Assembly: GCA_950106755.1 (NCBI GenBank) | Contig: OX467082.1 | Coordinates: 7,192,001 to 7,256,000, forward strand | Length of the DNA stretch: 64,000 nucleotides | Reading direction: 5' to 3' | Origin: Climacium dendroides | Taxonomy: Eukaryota; Streptophyta; Bryopsida; Hypnales; Climaciaceae | In this document: one piece after another, positions 13,409 through 25,499 of the stretch | Layout: each line of letters begins with the position of its first letter | Numbering within the stretch: position 1 is the first letter of the stretch | The notes under the pieces: model-generated | What the model saw: the letters and a program-made list of their open reading frames with translations, nothing else | Told to the model about the DNA's origin: nothing | The model's database searches: none | Program-made: the position numbers and the translations under genes

Positions 13409-14170
13409 TGGCTGAAAAATAGAGAAAAATTGCAATTTCCTATTTTTCCCCAGAAGTGTTTTTCCTGTTGGCCAATGCTTCAGTTCAGGACAATGTTCGG
13501 AAAAAACCGGCGGCTAGTTCAAAGTTAGCCGGAGGAATTGGGAAAAAACCCGGTTGCAATTTGAAAACATCGGCAAAAAACTTGGTGCAAAAATCTATAA
13601 AATTTCTATTTTGAGTAAAAAATAGAGAAAATAACCGGACTCAGTTCTGGAAAAACCGTTTCATTGCGAGAATTGAAGGAAATTAGCTGGTAAAACTCAA
13701 AAAGTTTCCCGAACTATGGTTCAGGACTCTCGGTAATAAATGAATACCCTGCCTTTGTTCTGTAAGGGGAAAAATATCAGGAGATTTGGGTGATGTGCCA
13801 GAAAAACAATAAAACAAATGACAGGGGACCTTTCCGTTCTCATTATTATATCTTACACCACTTGCAATCACTCATGATATCTTACCTTCTACCAACGAAT
13901 TTGGAAGATCAAATAAATAAACTGAAGGAAGAGCGGAGAAGTCCACCCCAGAGTTTTTTAAATTTAAAAAAAAAAGATTCTATTAAAGTTTTCTGAAATG
14001 GGAATTTTATTGCAGGGGTCCAGAATTTTGTGAATATTTTACCGGAACTGTTCGATACAGACCAGTTATTGACCAGGCAACCTCCTTTCTGTTGGTCCTT
14101 TTGGCCGTGATTTTATAAGATGAACCCTGAAAAGGTTGGCTTTGGAAATCATCATTTTTTTTTTATATGA

Positions 14171-14271
14171 GGCTTAAACCCCCTACATGATGGACCTATG
14201 ACCATTAGTTTTTTTATATGACCGTGTGAAGCATTGGCTTAACCCCCTACATGATGGACCTATGACCATTG
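14171..14271. repeat. Tandem duplication, offset 65 bp
   Basis: CCCCCTACATGATGGACCTA with its flanks GGCTTAA and TGACCATT occurs twice, at about 14171-14205 and 14236-14271. Confidence 0.85.
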
Positions 14272-15307
14272 ATTTCAAGCCTCCATGCCCCATCGCTAAG
14301 TTTGTTGCCATTTTGCAACTACGTTTGCATGAAAAAATTTTATATTTATTTTTCATAGATGAAATAACATGTCTTTATTTTTGGTGTGAAAAAAATTGTG
14401 TTTTTCTTTTTTGAGAATTTTAGAAGATGAAATGAAGAAAAACCACATCAAAGAGAAAATTATTTCAAAAAATCTGAAAATTTCACCATGTGTACATATT
14501 GTAGAGATGGACATCATGGTGTGAATTCAAATTTTGTGTGAACTTAGTTTCTGTGTCATTCTATAATTAGAATATAGGGGACATTGAAAATACATCCAAA
14601 GTTCAAATTGCAATAAAATATTCATTATTATAAATATTTTCAAAATTCCAATTGGAGTAGAAACTAGAACAGATGACCCTTCATTTGATTAGTTAGACTC
14701 AAACTCAAAAAATATCATTTTTGTGGAGAAATTTCAGATTTAGAGCAAGTAGCAACAACTTCTTGAAATACACTAAAACAAACATATTTGGTGATCTATT
14801 TATTTTTATTTTTTATTTTATTAACTTCTCAATTACATGAAAACAACCACTAGAAAGACTACAAACGCAATTGGACACTCTTTGTAACAGGTCGACATGA
14901 AAAAAACGGATGACAAAGTACATCCAATCTCTTTTTGGCTCATCCCAAAGCCATTCAAACGCCACAAAATGGCCTCGTCATCGTTTCTGGGTTAATAAAA
15001 AATTGTGAAAGCACTCATACCACTGTTGCAAGATTCCGAGGATGAGTAGTTGCACTTCTGTCCTACATAGAGAGATCCTCTGTCATCCATTGGATGCAAA
15101 AAAACGTCCGCCTCCACGTTTAAGGGTTACCCCTGCCTACTCACTAATTGAATTAGCTGACATCCCAATACTGTACCCAATTATAATACCTGACGTTAAA
15201 GGAAAGAAGAAAAAAAATCCCAGTTCGCACCAATAATAAAACCGACAGAATATTCCAATGTGGATGGATGAAAAAGAGGCAACGAACGTGGCCTCTGCAA
15301 TGAGGAC

Positions 15308-16272
15308 TTGACAGGCTATAGTAAGCTACGCTATTCTGCCCCAGCTGAAAAGGCTACCCCATACGAAATGGGGAATGGACGGAACGGCAGTAGTGGCCCA
15401 GCCCGGCGTGCGCTCGGGCCATACAATTCCCCCTTGGAAATATCGTCCGACTGGCCGGACATTCGTGGCGGGTCCCCAGTCCCCACCGGAGGGTGGCATT
15501 GGAGCCGTCGCCCGGCAACCCAGCGACCTAAATCCCGGGGTCCCCTTATTCCGACGAAGAGCTGCGACTGCGTGATAACCGGCCCGGCTCGGCCCGGCTC
15601 GGCCCGGCCGGGCGGGAGCGGGCTTTGCCTGGTCCAGCCGACGGGTGCCCGTGTTTCTTGTGGTGTTGTGTTTCCACTCGTAGACATTTATATGGTCTTC
15701 GTTCAGCTGCGTCTGCTTGTATGCGCCTCGCCACTGCTGTCCGCGGATCAGCCATCGCCGATCCCAGGCCGCCTGCATTGTGGTGGGACGGTTTCGGAGA
15801 AGAGGCGACGATCTCCGCGTTCGGGCATATTGCATTGGCGAATGCTGCAGGGGCGAGCCGGTTGTGTTTATTGAATACATCGCTTCTGCTCTCCGGACGT
15901 GCGCGTTCAGTTCTTGATCCCTAAGCAGTTGCGAAATTGCTCTCGAGGCGGTGTGTCGCTCCTGGTGGAGGAGCCTCTGTTTTGTTCGGTTAATTGTTAC
16001 ATTTGGTGAAGGTGCTTTCTATTGAGAAGCTCCTTTTGTGGACATTCGTGTGGATCATTTTTGAGGACGGAGGACCTTAGTTGCTCGTTTGTGGACTGAG
16101 ATGCAATAGGAGTGGTGTAGGCGTAGTGCGGGAGTGGTGCGTTTGTGTTTACTGCATTGGCATTGGCATTGTGTGGAGAACGGAGCAGACAGAGTGGTGA
16201 GTGCGTGGACAGGGGACAAGCTGGTGCAGAAATATCTGTGCATGACGAGCAAGTTGTAAATCTATTAAAGAA
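15308..16272 (+). promoter_or_regulatory. GC-rich upstream region and probable 5' leader of the desaturase gene
   Basis: Base composition changes sharply here from AT-rich repeats to a GC-rich island (about 15380-15880) with four close GGCCCGGC-type repeats near 15578-15612. The overlapping open frames on both strands are a by-product of high GC and match nothing I recognise. From about 15900 to the start codon the sequence is balanced in composition and leads into AAAGAAATGG. I infer that promoter and 5' untranslated leader lie here; a transcription start cannot be placed from sequence alone. Confidence 0.45.
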
Positions 16273-19200
16273 ATGGTGTCCGCGGGTGGTGGACTCCAGA
16301 AGGGTGAGCAATCGTGTCGCTTTTTGATCCGTAGTGGAATGCGTCTCCTATTTTGGCATTTTTTCTTTTTCAATGTCACTCTGTTTCGCCTGATCTACTT
16401 TTATGTCTGCAAAATGGAGATTGCATTGTTAGAGATTGACATTGTAGTCGTTTTAATGCGGTGAGTAGGTAATGAGACTAGTAAACGTGAATAGCCTGCC
16501 ATAACGGTGTTAGTGCTCGTTCGCATTGTCTATGCGATGAGAAATTTTTATCCCTCGCGTCGGTAGAGTTGTTTGAGAACCACAGGGAGTCGCTGGCTAG
16601 GTCCTTCAATGTTGTTGGAAGGCGTGTTTGCGAATGGCTGCGTGCTGCTTGAAGCACTTTACGTTTATTCACTCCTCGTTGATGCGCGCTCATTACGGAA
16701 GTGATTGATCTGTGGATTAGAGAAAGATATCTTAAACTACATTGTGCAATGGTACAATATTTTACGTAGTCAATACTCCCGGAGTTGTATACCGTCCGCA
16801 CCAATTTTAAAAGATGTACATTACCAAAGTGAGGCATGTATTGCCCTGAAACACTTCTTCTGACAACGCGTGGATATCGTGATAGCTTCTTTAGATAAAT
16901 CACAATATTTGATCCTTCAATTTCATTGCACTGATGAGATGTTCTTGCGGCTGATATACCAGGTTCTCTCGAAGAAAACATCGACGTTGAGAACTTTGCC
17001 ACTATGCCTCTCGTCAGTGACTTCCTAGATGTTCTGAGCACGACTTGGGGCAAGTGGAGTCTATCCACCAAATTTGCTTTCAAGCAACTGGCAGGTAAAA
17101 AGCATGTTTCGGATGCCTCTTCTGTACACAGTATTTCGACGGAAGTCCAAAGGGATTCGACTCCTCGGGGGGCATCGGAGACTCTTGCTGAGACAGACGG
17201 GAAGCCAATTAGACGGAGGTCGGTGCGGGATAGGAAGCCGGCTTCCTACCTCCTCAAGGATGTAGCTTCGCACGATAAGCCCCACGACTGCTGGATTGTA
17301 ATCAAAGAGAAGGTCTGTTCACTTGCAGAAAGCAATTTTAAAATACAGCTTCGGATGTAGAATTGTAGTGTTAGCTTTGGTGTTGCAGACTATGGTATTT
17401 TACACAAATATCCCTTGGTTTGGTGGCTTGATACTGGGCATGGCCAGCCAGGCGTCCTGTTCAATTTCGGGACCCGTCGAAGGTGGCTCATCTTTTTCAA
17501 ACTACAGTAACTTAAAAAAATTTCTTCATGCCAGGTCTATGACGTCAGCAAATTTGCGGAGCAGCATCCTGGAGGGTCAGTCATCAACACTTATTTCGGT
17601 CGAGATGCCACCGATGTTTTCTCTACTTTCCATGCATCCACCACTTGGAAGCTCCTCCAAACATTTTACATTGGGGACCTCGTCGTAAGTTGTTTGTTCC
17701 AGATCTCCGACCTGTTCTTCCCCTGTTCAAGAAGTTTTATTGTAGAGTCCGACCTAATTGCCTTTTGTAATTCGAATTTTTACTAGTAATTTTCCGAGGA
17801 AGTCCAGAAATTGTCCTGGATTTCTGGTGGTGGGGATCTGTCAACATGAAACCGTATTTGTGGTCATAATTAATCTCCTTTGTATCTGTGGCAGAGGGAG
17901 GGGCCGACTCCAGAATTATTGAAAGATTACAGAGAATTAAGGGCTCTCTTCTTGAGAGAACAGCTTTTCAAAAGTTCTAAACTTTACTACGTTCTTAAAA
18001 CACTTTCGAATGTAGCTATTCTGGCTGCAAGCATTGCGTTAATCTGTTTGTTCAAGACTTACTGGGCTGTCTTTTTATCAGCCAGTTTGATGGGATTGTT
18101 CGTCCAACAGTGCGGATGGCTATCCCATGATTTTCTGCACCATCAGGTCTAATACACTTGTGTTCTGAATTTCGCACTTTGTGGTTTAAACTTCCCTACA
18201 TTTTTCAACAACCTTACAAGCAATTGAGCTTATGTACCATGTGTTTCTGATCATTCGCTTTTCAATTATTTGCAGGTTTTTGAAACTCGTTGGCTCAATG
18301 ATATTGTTGGTTATGCGATTGGCAACGTTGTTCTGGGGTTTAGTGTGTCATGGTGGAAGACAAAGCACAACATGCATCATGCTGCCCCAAATGAATGTGA
18401 TCAAACATACACTCCTATAGATGAAGACATTGACACTCTCCCCCTCCTTGCTTGGAGCAAGGATCTTCTGGCCACTGTCCAGAGTAAGTCTATGTTGCGA
18501 GTTCTTCAGTATCAACATCTGTTCTTCTTGGTTCTTCTGATGTTTGCTCGAGGTAGTTGGCTACTGTGGAGTGCGGTTTTTACCTTCAAGCCCACGCTGA
18601 CCCTCAGCAGAAAGTGGTTGGAGTGGGGTACGATGCTTGTGCACTACATCTGGTTCATCGGCGGTGCATTTTATCTTCTTCCTGGTTGGAAGCCAGTCGC
18701 TTGGATGGCGGTCTCCGAGCTCATGTCTGGTTTCCTCTTGGGATATGTATTTGTACTCAGTCACAACGGGATGGAGGTCTACAACACGTCGAAAGAATTT
18801 GTTAATGCTCAGGTATGATATACATTCTCCCACATGTCTACGCAGTGTCACGTGCATAGCCAAGTACGCTTTCCCATTTGCACACAGGCACTATAGCATG
18901 TGCTGGATCTGCTGTCTGGAATTTACATGGCAAGCGGAATATCTGTAGCTGCTACTATTTGGTGACGAAATTTCTAGACCTGGAGGTCTCTGTTCAAGTA
19001 GAGCATAGTGTTCGTTACTTCGGAAGGAATTTGTTTTTGGATTCTTCTGTAAGCAGCGTGTCCTGTGCTGCGCAGGTTGTATCGACGCGGGACATTAAAG
19101 CAGGCCGGTTCAACGACTGGTTCACTGGAGGTCTTAACAGACAAATTGAGCACCACTTGTTTCCAACAATGCCCAGGCATAATCTTAACAAAATCTCTGC

Positions 19201-19336
19201 ACAGGTGGAGGCTCTGTGCAAGAAGCATGGTTTGGTCTACGAGGACGTGAGCATGGCTTCCGGAACGTATAGAGTTCTGAAAACACTGAAGGACGTTGCT
19301 GAGGCTGCAGTACATCAGCAGCCAGCTGCCAATTAA
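16273..19336 (+). CDS. des6: Delta-6 front-end fatty acid desaturase (cytochrome b5 fusion), six exons
   Basis: Exons 16273-16303, 16963-17312, 17535-17684, 17895-18146, 18276-18812 and 19076-19336 join in frame through GT-AG introns (659, 222, 210, 129, 263 nt) into 526 residues, about the length I recall for the Physcomitrella enzyme (525). The start is chosen because [11 protein letters not shown] matches the moss N-terminus and has A at -3 and G at +4. Residues about 100-180 are a cytochrome b5 domain with the heme motif HPGG (138-141). Histidine boxes are HDFLHH (255-260), HNMHH (292-296) and QIEHH (463-467); the Gln of box III is typical of front-end desaturases. Hydrophobic segments fit an ER membrane enzyme. 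The family inserts a delta-6 double bond into C18 acyl chains, on the route to arachidonic acid and EPA in mosses. No frame damage is seen. A delta-6 acetylenase or another front-end regioselectivity cannot be excluded from sequence alone. Confidence 0.95.
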
Positions 19337-20499
19337 CGCAGAGTAGCATTCGACGATTAATTTTTGTCTCACAGTGACCATGTGTGATCGTAACTATGCT
19401 GTAGCCACCAATTTTCAATTGAAAGGAGGCTGCCACTTACCTTTGATATATCCTTGCATTCTGAAACAGAGCTGGCGTTGTAGTGTATCTGTAGTAAATG
19501 CTAATCAATCTCACATTTCCATTTGGTGAGATTCCGTGTGCATATCGTTTCTGACAAATATTCTTAAATTTATTGAAACTTGAGTACCAGAGATCTTTTG
19601 GACGGGTACAACTGTACAAGCCCAACCCCGTAGCAGTTCCTCGACATTGAGAAAAAATATTCAAGAAATTTGGAAATGGTTTGTCTGCTACATACATTCG
19701 GATTTGTGGGATTAAGTCCATCCTCATTTCTTCGACTGCGTTTTAGTTTTGCAGGAAGTTGTAGATAGAAGAATGCCGTTATTTTTTAACATTCTAAACC
19801 TGACACTGGTGTATAAGGGGCCAACATTTGTTAATACGGGGCGACGCCTGTTAATTCGAGACGAAGGTGAGTCATTCACTGACTTTCAGTTCCAGGAATA
19901 TTTCGAGAACCTATCCTGTATCAGTCATATCATGCGCTGTGAACCTAAAAACTTGCATACTTGAAAATCGCAAAGCTTATACTCTTACATTGTGAATCTG
20001 TTCAAGAAAAAGTCTGGGCGAATCTCGTAGAGAATGTTTGTATCAGTACAGTTCAATTATTCACGATAAGGACGTGATATGAAAGAAATCGACTGATTCC
20101 TTGCATATCCAATACATAGCTTCCCGTATCCAATACAGATACACGTTGTAAGCTTGTATGAAGATTATTATCTATTTCTGATAGGCTAGCGGTAGTTTGG
20201 ATGTGGACTTTTTATAAAGTGAGTTCTGACACACACAAAAAAATCATTTGGTACTGCAATCAACTATCGAGTGCTCGTGTTAGGTTTTCAACTGCGAGCC
20301 GCTGCATTTGTGGCATGTGACTATTTGTGTTACTTTTTGGCCAGAGAGGAGCATATTATATAGGGCAAAAGTAGGGGGGATTTTGAATTGCGGTACCAAT
20401 GGAATCTCTAATATGAAGTACTTCTAGATGAGTGGACAAACTTTGTTGAGAGTCCAAAGAAATGAACAATAAATAGGCAATAAATAATAGAATTTGGAG
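19337..20499. other. Desaturase 3' flank
   Basis: Balanced composition to about 20340, probably including the 3' untranslated region just after the TAA at 19334-19336. The open frames 19437-19727 and 19749-19964 match nothing I know. Confidence 0.5.
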
Positions 20500-20640
20500 C
20501 CTTCCGTTGGCCATAGTGTGAAGCCTCCAAAGTCCAAGCTCAAAGGCCAAACCTTTGACAATGAACTCCCACAGCCTCTCAACTTGAACGGCCATTGTGT
20601 GAAGCCTCCAAAGGCCAAGCCAAAGTCCAAACTCTTAACC
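20500..20640. repeat. Short direct duplication
   Basis: GTGTGAAGCCTCCAAAG followed by CCAAGC occurs twice, about 80 bp apart. A related GTGTGAAG motif recurs near 20790 and 20870, suggesting a decayed repeat. Confidence 0.6.
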
Positions 20641-23507
20641 ATCTAATGGTTTAGATCTTGTCATAAGTTGACAACTTCTCAACCATAGTTTGGACTCCCA
20701 TTTCTAGCCGACCCAAACTTTCTTTGAGAATGTGTCGCCATGTAGGTAGTTAGAAGGATTTGGCCTTTGGACTTGGGTCTTCTAGTGTGAAGGGTCGAGA
20801 GGCCAAACTCTTGGTTTCTTAAAATTTGATTGGTGGAAACCTATGGCCTCTAGACCTTTGATCATAGTGTGAAGTGGCCATTAGGTGTAGTACATCTTCG
20901 TAATCACATCTATTCACTTCTCAAGATTTTCTAAGATTTTGGAGGTGTTAGTTATGGGTACATTGATGGTTATAGGTGTTGCTACCTTAAATCCTTATAA
21001 AACCCTCATGACAATGTTTTACTAAAAAAATCACTTCAAAACTATTACTTCTACTATAAAGAGCTATGATGAAAACATTATTTTTTTTGCATATTCAACA
21101 ATAGAATCTTGTATTATATTTCTATAGAAATGTGTGGGAAAAAATTAGATGTCTTGACCATGTAGATTGTGAGATATTAGTGTTGAAGGTAAATAAAGAA
21201 AAAAATGTTTGGCACCTTGCTTTACTAGGTTTTCAAACTTTAAATTTTCTAATCTTAAAATTTTTGCACTACATAATTTTAAGGTTTACATTTTTATGGT
21301 AAAGAATCGACTTTTGAAAATCTAAAAAAAAGATTCTAAATAAAGTTAATAATTTTCATTCTTAAAAGAATTGGTTGAGTAGAAGTATTTGTGCAAATTA
21401 AAATGGAAAGGAAAATTAAGTTTTTAATATTTCAAAAAAATGGAATTGAAACATGTCAATTCTATTGAAGAGAAGGTTGAAGAAATTAATTTACTCCCTA
21501 TGGACCTTTTTGTTTTGAAAAATTATAAAAATTGAGTTGAAAAACAAATCCTATTTAGTAATAATGCAACCTCCTTGATTGCCCCCAAAACAAGACTATT
21601 CATAGCTTTCACACCACTAATCAAAAGAGAATAAATAAGTTATATTCTATAGAAGAAAAAAATTCATAAAATTAATTATTAGCTTTCACCATTTTTTTGG
21701 CTTGAGCATTTTTATGCTTATAAGGTGTATAGCTTTTTCTACTAAGCACCAAAAGAAGTAAAAATTGGATTCCCCCCAAAATCTAGTATAATTTTTTATC
21801 TTGAAAAAACTTCTAAAAATTACAATAAAATTTGACATCTTATGAAATAGACTAGAATGTTTAAAATCCCATTTTAAGAATTTAGAGTTTTAGGGGTGTA
21901 TCCTTACAAGGATGGGAAGCTTAGTTTTGGTGGCAATCTTGTGTTTGCTTTAAAGCTTTGTTCTTTGATTTTGGAGTCTTTGTGCTTCCGTTTGATATTT
22001 TAAAAGTCAATCTTATCCAATTCATCAATAAATTAATCCTTCAAAACATCAAATTGTGTTATTTAATAACTTGACTTTTTTTCAATGACATTCAACTATC
22101 ACTTACACACTTGCTACATTGTCATTGAGTAAAGCACCCTTGTCTTCTATACAAACTATGGTACTTGCAATGTAATTTCTTCAAATAATTAGATCAATTA
22201 TTGCCTCTTTTGCGGAAATAGTCACAAACCATGTCAAAAAGAGGAAAAACCATACACAAGTTATAAAAATGAGTGCATGTGTCATTTTTCCATTGATTAT
22301 AAAAATTTTATACAAATTTTGAAAGGGATATACTAATCATTTTTCCATGAAATATTAAAAGTTTTCAAAGGGGTACAAAAGTCCTTTTTAAAAAAATTCA
22401 AATAATTTATTCAAATAAATACTTTAGAAGAAATTTTTAAAAATTGTGTAGTCATCATAAACTTTGTTTGCAATTTTGATTAAAAGCTTAATTTGTGATG
22501 CCTAGTGCAACTAAAATCTTGAACATCCCTAAAATCTTCGTAGCTATCATGAATTCTATAGACAAGAAAAGCATGTGTTAATCAAATCATAAGCAAAAGA
22601 GAGCCTCTATTTGACCTACTCAACAAATGCAAAGAGCAACATGAAGCCCAATGGAGTTAACCCTATTTACATGTACAACTCAATTGGATCTACTATTACA
22701 ACAATTCCCGGTCTCTTTCAATAACATGGTTCAAGAACATACAAAACACATAGAAAGACAAAAAACAGAACATGAAATACCATGGTTCAAGAACACACAA
22801 AACACTTAAAAAAGAGAGAAAACACACTATGAAACATGTGGGCATGACAACAAGCTTGTAAAGAATAGCTTGAGCCTCCTATTCATTGAGCACTATCAAA
22901 ATGCATTTCCACACTTAGCAAAGGAATTGCTAATGCAACAACTTGTAGCAACATACTTGATGTTCTCCAAGTAATACCAAAGTAAGGGTTCCAATCATTG
23001 CTCCTTCTATTACCAATAGTAAGAAGACAAGAAATGAGTTGCTAGAAAATCAAAAGCTATTGTAAGAAAATATGTGCTTATTTATACAAAGCTCTAAAAT
23101 TTTATAAATGCTAAACATAGAGTTTTAGGATCCCCGAAGATTTGAATCAACTTTCAAGAAACCAAGTTGTGAACCTTATTGCTAAAGGAATTGATTTTCA
23201 AATCCTGATTTAAACATAGATGTAGATTCAAAGCTTCCTTGCTAGCAAAGAGTACCACAAAAGTATACAATGCGAGATTGTTGTGTAGATTGCAAACTTC
23301 AAACAAACCAACAAAACCATACTTTTAATTGACAAAATGATTCCAAGGGGTTTCAATGGCCATTTCTAATCAATGGTTGTAGTTGGATGATTTAAAATTG
23401 GGACCAACAATAAGGAATAGGATTCAATGCTTTTTAAACTGCAATCAATGGTTGCTAATCTTCTACTTGAGGTCAAGGAGGGGTTGCTTACATCTTTAGG
23501 GAGATGA
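20641..23507. other. AT-rich DNA with TTAA-family remnants
   Basis: About 21180-21900 is a relative of the 34316-35230 unit, ending GAGTTTTAGGGGTG at 21885-21898. 22250-22345 is a relative of 34010-34105. No gene seen. Confidence 0.55.
22720..22800. repeat. Short tandem duplication
   Basis: ACATGGTTCAAGAACATACA and ACCATGGTTCAAGAACACAC are about 58 bp apart. Confidence 0.7.
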
Positions 23508-24314
23508 CTAGCGGTTGGTGCTTACTATGCTACGCATTCATCATTATAATTTTATAAGAATTTTTATGTATTAGATAGAATGCAGAACAAAAATTTCAAT
23601 AAATCTTCAAATAAAAATGACTAAAATCTTTGTATAATTTTTTTAATAAGTAAGCATATATTGAAATGTACAATAGAAATTTATTGAATGATGAATGAAA
23701 CATATGCAATGGTAAATACTATAAAAGATACACATACATTAGAATGCATTAGAAATTTGACTCCATTGTTACAAAAAAATGGCAACCCAAATAGAAGAAT
23801 TGAAAAGAAAAATTTATAAATTTCAAAAACTTTGTGAACAACTTAATTGTTGTGGAATCCAAAATTGCTTCAATTGAATAAATTTCTCAAAATCATATGA
23901 TAGTAGCAATAGAAAATTGAAATCATGAAAGCTCGAGGCTCACAAAAGCACAAAATCATAGAAGTCCAAAGTAGTGTAAAGCTAAGAGAAGCAATGGATT
24001 TGCTACCTCTATAATATCATCTCATAGATCCTCTTTAATATCACCTCAATTGCAACAACTATATTATTTCTATAATATCATCCTTTGTAAAAAGTGATAT
24101 TACAGAAGTGATTGCAAACTGTTACTCTGTAATATCACATTGTGTGAAAATACGATTTCTATGTATGCATGATTGAAAATATTTTTATAAAATATTTAAA
24201 ATAATTATTTTAAAGACTTATCAAAATCATTATCATGCATTCTATTCAAATATATCAAAATTTTACTAATATGTGATACAATGAATGCGTAGCATAGCAA
24301 GCACGAGCCCCTAG
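23508..24314. mobile_element. 807-bp inverted-repeat element
   Basis: The left end CTAGCGGTTGGTGCTTACTA and the right end reversed, CTAGGGGCTCGTGCTTGCTA, share about 35 bp running on through TGCTACGCATTCAT; weaker pairing continues inward (TAGAATGCA). If CTA is the target duplication, the terminus is GSGGYTSGTGC, which could suit a PIF/Harbinger-like element. No transposase is present. Confidence 0.65.
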
Positions 24315-24738
24315 TATTAATGGTAGCATGTGTGATATTATAGAGGGACTTATGATTTTAGTAGTATGATGAATCCTTCAAATAATTAGATTTAAGGGAT
24401 TTTAACTTAACCTTCTTACACTACAATAATAAAAAATAGTTGGTACATCCTAAAAAGCCAAAACAACATTCAAAAACATCAAAGCAACACCCTAAAGCAT
24501 CAAAACAACACTCAAACCTAAATCCATGGGCCACAATGGCTACTATAATTCTTTGACATTGGATTTTGAATACAAGAATTAGTTCTAACTAGCTATATCT
24601 TTGAACTATGTAGTTAGGAACAAACTAGAAGCTTTATCCCAATTAGGAGGCAAAGAATCCGAAGATGGAGGTTGATATGGTTCGACAAATTTAAAAGATT
24701 GATGTTGATCATGTCAACTAACGAAAGGATTAAGCTTT

Positions 24739-24965
24739 CACTATAAGAAAACCTTGTTTTAGGTGACATTCAAAAAAACAGCCGACGTCAAAGGGAACGA
24801 ATTTTAGGTGACGTTGAAAAAAAAACCCTGTATTTTTCATGTCAATAATGATGTCCAATGAAACATTAATGGAGATAATTGTTGACAGAAAAACATAGGT
24901 TGTTTTCTTCAAAGTCACCTAAAATCCGTTCCCTTAGACATTGAAAATTTTAGTTTCTTCTAGTG
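24739..24965. mobile_element. CACTA-ended hairpin element (MITE), 227 bp
   Basis: The left end CACTATAAGAAAACC and the right end read in reverse, CACTAGAAGAAACTAA, are matching inverted termini, and the inner arms also pair (TTTTAGGTGAC near both ends, GGGAACGrATTTTAGGTGAC). The element is flanked on both sides by TTT, the 3-bp target duplication expected for CACTA (En/Spm-type) transposons. It has no coding capacity. Confidence 0.8.
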
Positions 24966-24968
24966 TTT

Positions 24969-25455
24969 GGAAGTTGGTAAGATTGGGTTTTGTGTTTTAG
25001 GGCATGAATAGTTGTACCATCTTTAAATGTAAGCTTTCTACCCCTTTGCATGACAGTCTTTGAAATCTCTTTTTTCAATTGACTATACACATACTTCCTT
25101 TTGAGACTTTGCTTTACATGCATTTTCTTTCTCCCTAAGATTGTGCATCATCTTTTGATGCTTCTCACTCAATCTTCTTTCCTTCTTTTCCCATTCTTTT
25201 TTCACCTCATACATTATATCATATGAAGCTTAAGCTTCCTCATTATTAAGAATGTCATATGTCCTTTGCAATTTCACAAACTATTCAGCAATGATGGGAT
25301 CACCTCCATGTTTATCTAGATGTAGCTCCAAAGCATGCTTGAGATATACTACATTAATGATAGCCAACAAAACATGTGGTCCACCATCTTGGAGTTGCAA
25401 TACAATGTACAAATCATCATCCTTCATTACTATCCAGAATAATAATTCAGGAACT
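24969..25455 (-). pseudogene. Intronless broken copy of a DnaJ (J-domain) protein gene
   Basis: The minus strand from about 25440 reads DDDLYIVLQLQDGGPHVLLA, then YLKHALELHLDKHGGDPIIA, a TAG stop (25283-25281), FVKLQRTYDILNNEEA, a TAA stop (25232-25230), ASYDIMYEVKKEWEKKERR and a Lys/Glu-rich helix. This is a J-domain with helices I to IV followed by a coiled coil, as in DNAJC17-like co-chaperones. The catalytic HPD tripeptide that stimulates Hsp70 ATPase is changed to HLD. A frameshift further on (around 25070) leads to LKKEISKTVMQRGRK. With no introns, it looks like an old retrocopy. A CACTA-type element ends right beside it at 24965. Confidence 0.8.
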
Positions 25456-25499
25456 TACACTATAAATGTATAAGATATTGTGAGAAACAAATTATATGT

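Larger units (their letters stand above)
12000..15307. other. Intergenic DNA with decayed repeats
   Basis: Apart from the tandem duplications listed, 13408-14110 has a distinct composition with GGAAAAAACCGG words and a short inverted pair (CCGGCGGCTAG / TTAGCCGG, 13507-13532). 14940-15065 is distantly related to 5380-5480. No gene recognised. Confidence 0.5.

Noticed and set aside
15326..15880. Long overlapping frames on both strands
   Set aside because: High GC lowers stop frequency in all frames; none shows family motifs or continues by splicing into the desaturase.
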